NCBI GenBank assembly: GCA_019649035.1
Contig: BMAT01002665.1
Location: forward strand, 20,034 to 54,252
Direction: 5' to 3'
DNA: 34,219 bases
Source: Elysia marginata
Taxonomy: Eukaryota; Mollusca; Gastropoda; Plakobranchidae
Part shown: positions 21,088 through 32,485 of the stretch, one piece after another
How the letters are laid out: the number at the start of each line of letters is the position of its first letter
Position numbering within the stretch: the stretch's first letter is position 1
The notes under the pieces: model-generated
The model's input: the letters and a program-made list of their open reading frames with translations, nothing else
Databases searched by the model: none
Told to the model about the DNA's origin: nothing
Position numbers and translations under genes: made by a program

Positions 21088-22223
21088 AACCTAATAACAT
21101 TTTCAAATTTTATATACAAACATTGATCATTCAACTACTGAGCTTGCATCATCGCATGCCATTTCAAACGCTTTCTCCAAGTTTCACAAAAGGCACGACA
21201 ATAGTTACTACAGCAAATCACAGCAGTGTGTGTTTCAGCGTGGAAGTTGACGATGCTGTGTTACCCCTACTGCTTTCTCACGACAATATAACATGAATTG
21301 GGTTTTTTTTAAAAAGGAAAGCTGGCTGGTTCAAACAACAACAAAATAAAAGACACACACCGGAACAACAACTTTGAGTTTGACCTATAAATTAGGCAAA
21401 AACTCACCCAATTACTGATGGTCAATGTACATTGTTTTTTTTCTTCCTTTAATTTTTGCATGTGCGTCTTTTGTTAATCTCCTGTTTGTTCAAATCCTTA
21501 ATGGAGTATGTTTTGTACAAAATTGTCATTATGTCAGCATTGTTTGTTTGGGTAGACAGACTATTGTAAAAAGCTTCGAGCCACATGTTGGAAGAGGCGC
21601 TAGAAAATAACTTCATTCTTATTTTTATTATTATTATTATTTTAAAAACGTTGAATTTTGAGGTTTTTGAAATCTTCGCACAAAAATGCATACATGTATG
21701 TTTAGACTAACACTTCACAGTTTAGGAGGACAAATCCAATACCGGTAACAAAAAGATTTATTACAAAGACAGGTTGCGTGCTTGAATAAAAATCGTTTAA
21801 AACTGGAAAAACCAACAAGATAATATTAGTACACATAAAAACAACAGCACTATAAATGTCATTCAAATTCAATATTTCTTTCCATAAGAACGATCACATT
21901 CCAGTTTTCACTAAGTTCATTAATATGACGAAAAGTGTGAAGACTTGGAGTCAGCAAATCATTCGCAGTTATTGTTTCGGACACGGATTGGAATGCTAAA
22001 TTGACTTTCGAAAAAACTACTAAATATAAGACTAAAAAAAAAACTTAACTCAAGGAAGTTTCAGGCCCACACTCCCTGCACACATCATCTATTGCATTAT
22101 GTAAGCGAATATTGAAGATTTGGGTCAATATAGGTAAAACTGTTGTGTAAAGGGTCGTTACAGTAAAATAGCCATTTTCTTGGTGTTGATTTTGTTCAGG
22201 GTTGTGTCTCATTTTTACTCTAG
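21088..22223. other. Intergenic, nothing recognised
   Basis: No convincing exon. TTTATT near 21758 could be a minus-strand polyadenylation signal, but no upstream minus-strand coding similarity supports it. An (ATT)n run lies at about 21625. Confidence 0.35.
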
Positions 22224-23285
22224 TCTAATGGCCCAAACTGAAACTACTCTTGCAAGTAACATTGACTAAGAGCGTTGGAGACGATTCGTTAAACTTCGGG
22301 TCCTTTGCAGACGAGATCGAAACACTTTTTAATGAATCAGTGAATCAGGGGCGAATCACTAATCATTCGCAATGTAGACAAACAGCCTTGGCCGCGGCCA
22401 GCGTGAAATGCACAGCACCAACCTTTACACATGTATTAGAGTCCAATGCGGGATGGGGTGGTGAAGTGACAAACAAGTGTAGGCCTTGGACAACTGGTAA
22501 CTATCCCTGCAACCCAGCAGCGATTTCTGAAGACGCATGTGCACCAGCGGATGCCTTATCAAGACCCTTGTCTTCACCTGAAGCTCAGTCTTCCACACCA
22601 ATTGAGAGGCCAACACTGACTGCACCAGCCGACGCTTCTACGAGACCCCTTGTACCAGAAGCGCAGCCTCATGGGACCGCGGAGAGTTCAACCCAAGGCC
22701 AACTAGAGTCACTGTCAAGTTTCCTTGCTGAGGAGGAATGTCCTGATACTCTTCTCCCCGATTCTCAGCCTTTCGAGTCATATGAACAAACTGTCCAGGG
22801 CCAACCAGACTCACTTCCAAGGTCCCTAGTTGAAGAAGTAACCCCTGTTATTGATCTCCCTGGTGCTCAGCTATCTGAATCAAATGAGCATGCCGCCCTG
22901 GACCAAACAAATCCATTTTCAAGGTCCTCAGAAACGGAAGGTACACCTGCTGTCAACCTTGACGGGCAAGATCTGCTTTCGTCAGCAATGTTCCTGTCAG
23001 GAATTTTGAAGATGATTTGCCTTCTCCCTCACCCGCAACTAATCCACCAGAAAATGAAAATAACAACGCATACTGGAATTTCACTGTGTCCGAAATATTT
23101 AGAACCCCTACACCAGAGCCTAGAAACGCTTGAAGGGGGCGAGGAAGAGCAATAACATGCCATCGTCTCCTCACCTCTGAGGAAATTTTGGACTGTAAAC
23201 GAGAGAAAGAAAATAAATAGAAGAGGTAGACGAGGAGAAAAAGATGAGGCAAGAAAAGAGAAAGTCTGCGCGAAGAAAAGGGCCA
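22224..23285 (+). pseudogene. Decayed Tigger-like (DDE_1) transposase C-terminus
   Basis: One frame is open from 22229 to 23155 but has no early ATG. It contains WTTGNYPCNPAAISEDACAP, which matches the motif of Tigger/jerky-type transposases usually written TGIYPFNP followed by AI and FAPS. A variable Pro/Ser-rich tail follows with degenerate repeats of roughly 35 residues (PADALSRPL.., PADASTRPL.., QPDSLPRSL..). A different frame then continues with NAYWNFTVSEIFRTPTPEPR, ending in a stop, and GRGRAITCHRLLTSEEIL, the RGR..LTS motif near the end of such proteins, followed by a Lys/Glu-rich end. A good acceptor (TTTTTACTCTAG at 22223) precedes the region. At least one frameshift and one stop interrupt it. 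No DNA-binding or DDE region is present. It could be a separate copy of the family represented at 8380-8786. Confidence 0.65.
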
Positions 23286-23290
23286 CTATC

Positions 23291-23680
23291 TAAAACAAGA
23301 AAGAATTAGACATATGATTGTTTTTCATAGCATATGGCCTACTTTTCAGAGATTTTGTTTAGATTAGGACCTACTTTCTAGAGAGTTGTTTAGTTTAGCC
23401 TAAATCTGCATTTTCATTTTCAAATAATTTGCCACTTTGAATCTTCGATTTTCTGAGTTTTGATTACTTCAATAAATTTCTTTAAAAGTTTTTAATCGTT
23501 TTATTACATGTAATTTTGACACTTATTTTACCACTTTTCTTGAGATACTACAGTCCAACTAGACAACTTTCAATAGATAAAAGCATGATAGCTTTCAAAG
23601 ATCGCTTTTTTCTTTTGTTTTATCTAATTTGATACGAACTGTATTAAACTTAGTATAACTAACTTGCTCAAATCATAATG
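23291..23680. other. Intergenic, nothing recognised
   Basis: AT-rich sequence between two transposase remnants. A sequence CAGTCCAACTAGAC at about 23551 might be a hAT end, but I found no convincing partner on the right. Confidence 0.35.
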
Positions 23681-23910
23681 GAGCGAGGCCGAAAGCGCAA
23701 GTAAAAAAGTCTCGTTTGGGAATTTTTTTTGTTAAGAAGATGATTCCTCTGTGACAAGTAAAATATGTAAAGGAGTATATCGTTTTTGTAACAAAACAAC
23801 AAACATGACTAAACATTTAGAAAAAAACCCTTGCTATTGCTTATACTCAGGCAGTTGTTGACAGAGCCAAAGAAAACGAGCCTGTAGCTGTCGCACCTCA
23901 GCCCAAAGCA

Positions 23911-24134
23911 ACATCAAGCTTGGTCTAACAAACTGTGGTGGAGGCATATGATAGGAATAGATCTTACGACAACAAGTCCAACATCAAGCTTGGTCCAACA
24001 AACTGAGGTGGAGGCATATGATAGGAATAGACCTTACGACAACAAGTCCAACAAGAAGCTTGGTCCAACAAACTGTGGTGGAGGCATATGATAGGAACAG
24101 ACCTTACGACAACAAGTCCAACATCAAGCTTGCC
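23911..24134. repeat. 70-bp tandem repeat within the hAT transposase
   Basis: Units starting ACATCAAGCTTGG begin at 23911, 23981, 24051 (ACAAGAAGCTTGG) and 24121 (partial), exactly 70 bp apart. Because 70 is not a multiple of three, each added copy shifts the coding frame of the QTVVEAYDRNRPYDNKS segment. Confidence 0.95.
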
Positions 24135-25237
24135 ATCGACCAGGCTCTCTTACACATGATTGTTGAGGATCTCCAGCCTTTTTCTGCCGTGGAAGGCAGA
24201 TGGTTTCGTAACCTGCTCAGAATCATGGATTCCAGATACCAGCTGCCAATAGGAGGACAGTTACCAGAACGCTGCTTCCTGAGCTGTATAAACAAGAGAA
24301 AGCTAGAGTAAAAGGCCTACTCGACACATCAGATTCTGTTTCATTGACAACAGATATCTGGACCTCAAGGAGGACTCAAGCATTTATTACAGTCACAGCC
24401 CATTTTGTGAGCAACGATTGGAAACTGCATTCCGTAGTCCTCGCAACAGTAAGGATGACGGAATCCCACACAGCAGTCAATATAAAAGACGAATTGGAGG
24501 CCGTTATTCATGACTGGGGGCTACAAGAGAAGGTCTTCGCCATTGTTACCGATAATGCCAGTAACATGGTGGCAGCGGTGAACTTGCTAAAAGTCAGGCA
24601 TTTTCCGTGCTACGCACAGACGTTGAACCTGGTGATCAATGACATGTTGAAAGAACTGCCGCACCTGTCAGCTCTGAGGAAAAAGGTCATAGGAATCGTT
24701 TCCCATTTCCACAGCAGTGTGAAGTCCTTCAAGCAACTGGAGCAGGCTCAGAGGCAACAGGGAGCTGACCCTCTAAAGCTCACCATAGAGGTTGAGACCC
24801 GATGGAATTCAACGTTTTATATCTTTGAAAGATATTTGAAGCTGCACAAGGAGGTCACCTCGGCTCTCTGTTTGGTGGGCAAAAAAGACATGTGCCTGGA
24901 GGAAGTAGACATGCTGTCATGAAAGAAGCTGTGGACGCCCTGCAACCATTTGCAATGGCAACGACAGAGATGAGTGGAGAGAGCTTTACAACCCAAAGCT
25001 TCGTCGTCTCCATGGTGCAGATGCTCCATGAGTGTCTGTGTGAGTTAGGTCAACAAACACAGTAGCTTCACAGCTCCAAGCACAGCTGAGGAAAAAGTTC
25101 CCGTCTCCTGAAACGGCTTTATATGGGCAGCTGCAACCCACATGGATCCCAGATTCAGGAGACATGGCTTTACAGATGCTGGAAATGTAAAAGAGGTGGA
25201 AGAAACGTTGAAAAGGCGGATGGGCCCAACCCAAGAA

Positions 25238-25351
25238 GAAGCTGACAGACAGCAGACCACCGAACAAGCTGCTTCCCCTGTTTCTAGTACCTCTGAAGCT
25301 GACAGACAGCAGACCGCTGAACAAGCTGCTTCCCCTGTTCCTAGTACCTCT
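25238..25351. repeat. 57-bp in-frame duplication in the hAT transposase
   Basis: Two consecutive 57-bp units (25238-25294, 25295-25351) encode EADRQQTTEQAASPVSSTS and EADRQQTAEQAASPVPSTS. They differ at a handful of bases and preserve the frame, so this duplication arose in a Pro/Ser-rich linker that tolerates length change. Confidence 0.92.
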
Positions 25352-25949
25352 GGTCTTTGGTCAAAATATGACGCTTAAGTTAAAACAATTTTGGCCACGT
25401 CCATAAAATCATCTGTCCAGTCACACATGGGACTGAGGAGGTTCAAGGAGGAGCAGCCAATTCCCAGACACGAAGATCCCCTACGGTGGCGGCAAAGCTT
25501 CTCCCAGAGCTCTCCAAGAATGGACAACCTTGCTCGCTGGTATTGTACACTGTACTTGTCCTGCCCTGCTACCAGTGTACCTTCTGAGAGCTGGAGAACT
25601 GGTATCCCAGAGACGAGCAGCAATTGGTGAAAAAAAACATTGACAATGGTTTTGTTTCTCAACAAGAACTTGCCATAGAAAGCTTTCTTTTTAAAAAGTG
25701 TTGAAAATGTGCAACAACATAAGCATTTAATCATTTCGTTTTTATGTGCCTGCTTCTTTAATTGTTTGTATACATTTTTGTGGGTTTTTTTTTTTAAGAA
25801 ATTGGAGCACGTTAAACTCTTAGTTAGACTAACACATTGTAATGCGCATTGCTATAATATTCACATATTTGTTTTTTATAGTTATACTAGCGGTGGTACC
25901 CAGCGTTGCTTTGGGAATTTAAAAAAAACTTAAGGCCGTGATTACAACA

Positions 25950-27440
25950 GATAGATAACACAGTATCATACTCTGGTGGTGTCCTTTTTGGCTTTTCAGA
26001 ACATTCTCCTAAAAAATTAGCCCAAACTCTCCTATGTATTATGGCAAAATGCCCTTTTTCGTCAAAAAAATTTGTAACCAAATTGGTTCCATGTGATGCC
26101 TTAACTGCTGATTTTCAATTTGAATTTGTCTCAAGTTTAATTTCCCTTTTGGAAGATTGCGGTGCAACTGTTTTATCAATAATTAATGATCATAACAGGA
26201 TCAACCAGTCATTTTTTCAAATGTTTCCGGGGTGGTCAGCCAGACACCGTTTTTGGCAAAATCACCTTCGTCAGGTATGCAGTTGTATATTTACTTTATG
26301 ACTCTGTTCATCTCATAAAGAATGTAATGAATAACTGGCTTACTGAAAAAACACAGACCCTGCAGTTTCCATTCAATGGACCTCAAAATCCAGAGTGCAG
26401 TTTTGCTAGATGGTCTGACCTGAGAGAACTGCATGCTGTAGATGCAGCTAGGGATGCCAAATCGTCCAAGCTCACAAAACCAAGTGTTTCTCCCTAAAGC
26501 ATTGAGAAACGAAAAGCTTCACTTGCCTTGAATGATTTTTGTGACAGCACTGCCTCCTCTCTCATGACACCTGAAGCAAATACTGAATCTTGGAAAAACA
26601 TGCTTGTTTCGTAAATATTAGTTGTAAAACTGTGGAAACTACTTAGTTGTAAAACGCCAGTCCAGCACATCCATGTGTGTGACCCTGACAGAATACCAAT
26701 CGACAGCCAACATGGACAGAGAGGCCACCCGACCCTTAAAGAGTGGGCAGAATAAGCCAGTATTATGAACCCTGCATGTTCGCCTCGGGTGCATATCTTC
26801 ACCAAAGATACTATCTATGCTCTTCAGCGGACCTGCAATGGATTGACAGCTATGAGTCAATTCCTACTCACAACACCATCAGAAGTGAGACACAAATATA
26901 TCTGCCTTAGTTTCCTCCAACAAGATGATGTTGAGCATCACTTTGGACATTTCCGTAGACCAGCAGGGTGTAATTATTTCATCACAATGGGTGAAGTTTT
27001 CCACACCTATGGCCTGGACCGTGCAAGGTTGATACGCTCTGTCAATTGTATTCAAGTCATCTGTGTCCCCTTTGTGAGGCTCCTGTTACCGACTGTGAAC
27101 TGCTGATGCGTGACGACATGACCAACGAAGATATCAACAGTGCTATCTCCCTCGATGAAAAAATGGCTGTTTTTTACATCGCTGAATATATTGCTTCCCA
27201 CTCCAAGCATAAAACATTGTCAAGCAACACGGGTGTATGTGAAGAAATCAAAGCCTACTTTAGGTACCGTAACTTAACACGAAGAACCTTACACAGCCAT
27301 CAAAATGTTTTCGTCACTTTATGCTGTTAGCATATTTTACTCACAGCCAAGAAGTGTTCTGCAGGAAGCGGCTGACCACAACGCTATCCATGTTCCCTCG
27401 TTTTTTTCCCTTGGACTCTTTAGAGTGGTTTCACTATAAA
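25950..27440 (+). pseudogene. P-superfamily transposase remnant, copy 1
   Basis: Blocks in order match P-element/THAP9-type transposases: SYSGGVLFGFSEHS and AQTLLCIMAKCPFSSKKF (RNase H N-part), INDHNRINQSFFQMFPG, LYDSVHLIKNVMNNWLTEK (the D..HLLKN.RNN motif at the GTP-binding insertion), ARWSDLRELHAVD and SKLTKPSVSP, FLQQDDVEHHFGHFRRPAG with CNYFIT (catalytic acidic region), then FYIAEYIASHSK. No THAP finger is visible upstream. The conserved blocks run through several stops and frame changes, the clearest near 26225. There is no coding end comparable to copy 2 after 27440. It lies just 3' of the hAT remnant and 5' of the unrecognised spliced family at 27511. Confidence 0.8.
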
Positions 27441-27510
27441 TCTGTAATTTCAAAATGTTTTTTTTTTGTTTTGACATATTAAGACCTATTTTATCTTTTT
27501 CAAATTTCAG

Positions 27511-29591
27511 AGATCTTCTCCAAGAGATGGAAACGGACTTGGTGCAGCCTGTAAGAGACACTTCATTTCCAGAGCACCTTTTCACTGCTCACTGGCAACA
27601 AGCACAGTTAAAGCTTTTGCTTAACACCCTCATGCCAGGTAGGTTATTCTTTCCACAACAAATATGATTTAATATTATTTGAATGACAGTGACATCTTAA
27701 GAAAATTCTTTAGGTTCATTTGGTTTGTTTCATTCCTCTTCCGATTGACAGTAGAGGTCCTGATGGTGGAGGACTTTGTGGAAAATAGGAAGGCTTCATT
27801 CTCATCCGAGGTGAAGTCTGCCTATTTTTCCAAAGAGCAGATCACCCTCCACCCAATCGTAACATATTATAAGGATGGGGAATATCAGCTGGCAAGGTAT
27901 TCCCTGGTGTACAGAAGTGATGACTTGTGCAATGACCATAACCTGGTCAATCACTTCACCCTACATGCATTTGAGTTTCTGAAAGCAGAAACTTCTGTCC
28001 AATCTGCGTTCATATTAAGGTAAGACATTGCATGGAACAGAAAAAAATCTGTTTCTTATTTTTGTTGTTACCAAAGATGTAGTTTAAGAACTTCATTAAT
28101 TCCTAAATCCAGGTCTTTAATTTTGATGTATTTGTTTTTGTTTCAGTGATGGCTGTGTAATCAATATAAAGAAAAAGGCACCTTCACAGACCTCAGCCTC
28201 GTGTCCAGAGAGGCTTTTATGGCTTAGATCATGGAAAAGGTGAGGCTGATGGAGAGACAGGCGTGCTCAGCCAGGCCATGTTAAATAATATTTCTTTCCC
28301 CTAAAGAACTGTATGAATAAGGTCCTGTAGAGCTCACGAAGGCTAGTGGCCTCAAACGAAGGACATTTTTCATGGTGCCTGCAAGTGCAGTGGAGAGAAA
28401 TCGCTCTGAATCGGATGTCCAAACCATTCCAGGTTAGAACTTAAAAAAAAAAATTATAAACATTTTTCTCTTGACTAAAACCTCACTTTGTGTACTCCTT
28501 TAATAATTTAAATGAACCACTTTAGGCCTATTATCGTTTTTTTTTTTTATCAATTTAGAAAACTTAAAATAACAGAAAAATTTATTGCAGGAACCCGGAA
28601 AATGCACCGGGTGGAGAGGATTGCCAAACACGTCCTCCAGTCCAGAACACTGTGCAAGCCGTGCTGGAAATGCTGGCCTGTGCATCAACAAATCACATGT
28701 TGGTGAATTTACCACCCACCAGCTAAGGCAAAAGTAAGTGATTGCATAGTGTGATGTTTTTGTCAAGTTCATTTTTCATGTACAATCAAATTTATAGTTA
28801 ATCATTTTGTTTTTCATCCAATCAGTGTGATTATTTCCCTCATGTCCTTTATTGTCAGTAAAACTTTGCTGGATGATGCAGTTCAATCTAGAAGAGGAAG
28901 AGAAAATACAGATGAAAACGAACCAAGTAAAAGAAATGCTGGCGCTGACAGATCTCACAACGGGTGATTTGCACATGAATAAAAAAAAAATTCTGATCTT
29001 CATATTTGGAATAAATTTGGAACTAAGGAAATTTTAGACATCGTGTGTAAAACTGTATTACTGATATTTATTTTCCTTTTTCAGCTCTATCAGTCGGGTC
29101 ATACGCACAGTGGCGTTATTCGGTAGGCAAGAAGACTTTTAGGCTACAATGTATTGACAAGTGTTTTCCTCACTTATTCCATTCACAATAATCTTTAAAA
29201 AAAATTGAACTTTGACTGATGTAGGCTTACTAAGCAATGATTTGATCATGCAAAGAACTTCATACTTAGAAAAAAAAATATGCATGGATCGTGTTTGTAT
29301 CATCATGGCATAGTGAAAATGATTAATGAAATGGGTTGTAACAAAATTTTAATGTTATATCTTCACAGGTGCTGAAAGTGATGCCAAACAAAAAAGAAGT
29401 GCATAATAGCTGTATGAGGCAAAAGCCAGTAGCAAGCAGCCAGCATGGAGAGGTGTGGGAGTTTCCCAGTGTGCACCTTGGGAAGGACGATGTCCGCCAA
29501 ATAAACGAACCAGAAATCCATCTCATTAAAGAAATTTACATTTTTGGGATAAAATATATATCTCTACAAACAAATTTCTTGAGAAAAGATG

Positions 29592-29596
<5 letters not shown>
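27511..29596 (+). pseudogene. Spliced, partly decayed member of an unrecognised invertebrate family (possible transposase-like fold)
   Basis: Exon-like blocks with matching GT..AG borders: 27511-27638, 27752-28019, 28147-28432, 28591-28733, 28859-28963 and 29369-29596. The first two junctions are phase-consistent. Motifs: FPEHLFTAHWQQAQLKLLL, LMVEDFVENRKASFSSEVKS, ITLHPIVTYYKDGEYQLARY, YRSDDLCNDHNLVNHF, SDGC, DHGKGEADGETGVLSQAM, RTFFMVPASAVERNRSESDV, GTRKMHRVERI, HVGEFTTHQLRQK and EVWEFPSVHLGKDDVRQINE. I remember this arrangement from uncharacterised multi-copy proteins of molluscs and cnidarians, without a known function. The exons around 28150-28300 and 28620-28730 no longer keep one frame, so this copy looks inactive; its 5' end is missing. 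The stop at 29594 overlaps an AATAAA (29592-29597). Spaced acidic motifs suggest an RNase H-like transposase; that is inference. Confidence 0.55.

Positions 29597-29600
<4 letters not shown>

Positions 29601-29625
<25 letters not shown>
29601..29625. repeat. (TTA)n microsatellite
   Basis: Eight perfect TTA units immediately after the final AATAAA of the preceding coding unit. Confidence 0.95.
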
Positions 29626-30479
29626 GTTAAGATTGCATGCTGCCTTATTTTTTATGTTGATGATTTTCAACATTATTTTGAACTGTTTTGTAATGATTTT
29701 TATTGTGATGAAGTGTTTATATTATGTGTGTCGTTCGCAATCAATGGAACTTTTTTTCCTCACTCAGAGCTTTTTTTCTATTTTTTGTATTCATTTAAGT
29801 GTGAGCTATTGTGTCCTACGCTCTCCTATATTTTACTTTTAATTAACATGTTAACGGTTTTGCTAGCCCTAGCTTTATTTTGCATAGCTTACAGTAAGGT
29901 ACTCATCAATGTAGATGAACTGGACTTATTTCTTAACAAGATAAGCTTAATTTCCCTGACTTCCAAAGCACTTTTCTTGAAAATCTCCAACAGCATGGCT
30001 TTGTAGCTCATGGCCAGTCTGCAGGAAATGATAAAAAAATTATTTTGCAAAGATTCGAAAGGAATGGTCTAATCCCTAAGCTTTCTGTGTTTTTTTACAC
30101 TTATTGAACTTGAAACCTTAATTTTAGATTATGAAACATTTTGTGGCGTTACGAGGACTATTCACCCATCTGTGAAAGTTGTGAAATGTTGGAATCAGGT
30201 GGATGAACTTGTCACACTCGACAGAGAAAAAGGTTGAATTCATAGCGAATTTTATACAGCTCCTGAATCACCAATCATTCAATGCACCAAAAGCTCTCGT
30301 CTCTACAGCCATCAAGATGGTTTTCATGCATTCACATGGCTGACTCAGTCCTAGTCACTGTACTCTCAACTGAGAACATGGTTGCAACTGCCATCGTTAT
30401 CTACATTAAGCAAGACAACTGTAACAGCCAAAAGCAAAAGTGGCCATGATCTGTTTCGCTCAGTGTTTCAAAAAGCCTC
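29626..30479. other. Unassigned sequence upstream of P copy 2
   Basis: Contains short open stretches such as LENLQQHGFVAHGQSAG near 29970 and TIHPSVKVVKCWNQVDELVT near 30160 that could be remnants of the N-terminal part of the P-type transposase or of another gene. Copy 1 has no counterpart to compare with, so I do not assign them. Confidence 0.3.
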
Positions 30480-31485
30480 TGAAAGATGCAGGTATTCCCT
30501 TATCATAATTTACAAAGTTTATGTGAAGGCATCAATAAGCTACGGGGGTGGAGCCATTTTTGGACATGCAGTAGGCCCTAGATGCTCCAGGAAAAATAGC
30601 AACAACACTTCTCTGCATGATGGTGAAATGCTTCTTCGGCGGTCAAACTTTTGTTGCCAAAATCTTGGCCTGCCATGCCCTCACCAGCGAGTTCCAGTTT
30701 AACAACTCATGCGCACTGATTAACTCACTTGAAGCATGCGGTGCAAAGATCGTTGCCACTGTTAATGACAACAATAGGATAAACGATAAACCAGTGTTTT
30801 TAGACAAATTCACAAAAACAGAACGGAGATGTGCCCTGGATAGCAAAATCCCCAGTTGATTAGGAAAGTACCCTATTTCTGCTTTACGATATAGTTCCCC
30901 TGTTAAAGAACATGGGAAACTAATGGGTTTCAGAAAAAAAACAAAACACTGGAACCTTCTCAACAGGCAGCAAGGGCAGCCGTGACAACAAAATGGGCTC
31001 AGCTGCAGGAGCTGTAGGACAGCCAATCAAAAACCTTGGTCAAGCTGTCACAACTGACTGAGGCATCTGTATGACCCACTCAAGGCCGTTTTTGCTGTAT
31101 TTGAAGAAGAATATTTAGTTTGGGTATTCAGGCACAGTTAGCTGTCACATATATCAACTGATAAAATCTGATGCCCCCCTGCCAGACAAAGGAGTTCACG
31201 CTGCAGGCTAGCAGGCCTGGACATACCTGTGTTCACCAACCATGACAAACAGTAAGCTGGCTTAAGAGCTTAAATTTTAATCCAAACGTTTTGCCTATCA
31301 AGACAGCAGCTTGTTGTTTGTTCATTAGAGGCAAAGTTTGGGCAGAGTTTTTGTTTATAATCCACAAGAGCAAGCTTGTATCCTTTTGATGGCTGATTTT
31401 GAAAACAATTGTCCCAAGGTAAGATTTTTTATTACTAATTTTAATTACTCACTCTTAATCTTTGTGGCCAGAGTAATAGGAAACT

Positions 31486-32055
31486 TTTAAAAAAAATCAT
31501 ATAAAATCTTTCAATGCATACAAAACAATTGTAAATATATTTTCATGTTCTCAAAGTCTTAAGTAAGCACCTGTAAAAGTTTCAATAAGAATTAGCCATT
31601 GTTACTTTTAAATGAATTTAAAAAAAATTGTTGCTAAATTTTTCAACTTAGTGGTAAAACCCCTCTAGTACAGAGTTTTTAAAAAATCACATAAAGTCTT
31701 CTAATGCTTACAGACGATTTAAAAACATATGTTTATGTTTATCAAAAGCATAAGTAAGAATCTGTAAAAGTTTCAAGGAGACTTAAAAATGTTAGTTTTT
31801 AATGATCTTTTTAATATGTTGCTAAATTGTTTCGACTTAATGGTAGATTGCGCCTGGAACAAAGTTTTAAAAAATCATATAAAATCTTATAATGCTTACA
31901 GAGCATTTCAAAATATATGTTCATGTTTATCAAAAGCAGAAGTAAGCATCTGTAAAAGTTTCATGGAGAATTAAGTAAATGGTCTTTTTAAATGATTTTT
32001 TTCATATTTTGCTAAACTGTTTCGATTTAATGGTAGAGCGCGTCGAGATCGAAGT
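31486..32055. repeat. ~190-bp tandem repeat, three copies
   Basis: Units starting near AAAAAATCATATAAAATCTT begin at about 31490, 31681 and 31868. Each contains, in order, an AATGCWTAC motif, a CATGTT/TATGTT motif, GTAAGCA or GTAAGAA followed by CTGTAAAAGTTTCA, and TTGCTAAA with TTTCGACTTA or similar. The copies are divergent (about 75-80% alike by eye). The last unit runs straight into the open frame at 32061. Confidence 0.85.
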
Positions 32056-32060
32056 TTAAA

Positions 32061-32288
32061 AATAATCTGGGGCTCTTTAGTGAACAAGGTGGGGAGCAGT
32101 TGCACAAAACGATTAACATCTTTGAGCAGCAAACACTAGGGGTTGTAAGAAAAACAGACAAGCTAACAGTCATTCTAAACAAACATCTGACACATATTTG
32201 CCCTGAAATCTTTTCTGAAGAGCCACCAAAGAAAAACAAGAAGTTGCATGAAGATTTGAAGTCTCAATTATGTGTACGCACAATATGA
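32061..32288 (+). CDS. Unrecognised coding end with SEQGGEQLH motif
   Basis: Open frame NLGLFSEQGGEQLHKTINIF, then TLGVVRKTDKLTVILNKHLT, then HICPEIFSEEPPKKNKKLHE, stop at 32286-32288. I do not recognise the family with certainty. An E-Q-G-x-E-x-x-H motif followed by a basic C-terminal tail is seen near the end of several large RNase H-type transposases in invertebrates, and AATAAA at 32480-32485 follows 192 nt after the stop, so this looks like the last exon of a transposon-encoded or orphan gene inside the insertion. No start codon or upstream exon is identified; upstream is the 190-bp array. The frame is intact over 76 codons. Confidence 0.4.
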   Translation, partial: NNLGLFSEQGGEQLHKTINIFEQQTLGVVRKTDKLTVILNKHLTHICPEIFSEEPPKKNKKLHEDLKSQLCVRTI

Positions 32289-32328
32289 TTGTCCATGCAC
32301 CATAATTGTAATGATCGCGATTGTACCT

Positions 32329-32392
32329 TTAAGAGAGAGAGAGAGACAGACAAAGACAGAGAGATGAAAACAAGAGAGACAGAGAGAGAGAT
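32329..32392. repeat. (GA)n-rich microsatellite
   Basis: GAGAGAGAGAGACAGACA-type purine-rich tract in the 3' region after the stop at 32288. The open frame across it is a by-product of the repeat. Confidence 0.9.
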
Positions 32393-32479
32393 TCCTACTT
32401 TACTATTTCATTCAGTGTTTTCAGTGCTGTTTATTTTTTGTTTTCTTGGTATGTCTCCCGAGTCAAGTTCATGACTCAA

Positions 32480-32485
32480 AATAAA
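32480..32485 (+). terminator. Polyadenylation signal AATAAA
   Basis: Canonical AATAAA 192 nt after the stop of the SEQGGEQLH frame. A second AATAAA near 32696 offers an alternative end. Confidence 0.5.

Larger units (their letters stand above)
23685..25690 (+). pseudogene. Decayed BED-finger hAT transposase (ZBED-like)
   Basis: ATG at 23680 region opens MERGRKRK, then a degenerate BED finger (SLVWEFF, then VTSKICKGVYRFC and NKTTNMTKHLEKN) in shifting frames. Next come IKLAIDQALLHMIVEDLQPF, a block before the catalytic core, and TTDIWTSRRTQAFITVTAHF (first catalytic Asp), VFAIVTDNASNMVAAVN (second Asp), CYAQTLNLVI and VETRWNSTFYIFERY. MDPRFRRHGF and, at the end, EDPLRW, CPATSVPSES and RAGELVSQRRAAIG represent the hAT C-terminal dimerisation region. 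Length and order fit a nearly full-length hAT transposase. It is broken by several stops and frameshifts, including those caused by a 70-bp tandem repeat at 23911-24134; the longest intact piece is 24344-24922. Plain cut-and-paste DNA transposon, probably inactive. Confidence 0.9.

Noticed and set aside
25864-25925. ACTAGCGGTGGTACCCAGCG string as the end of a separate element
   Set aside because: It has the look of a repeat terminus, but I found no partner end or duplication and cannot define an element.
32289-32474. 61-residue frame rich in Arg and Glu
   Set aside because: It follows directly from the GA microsatellite.
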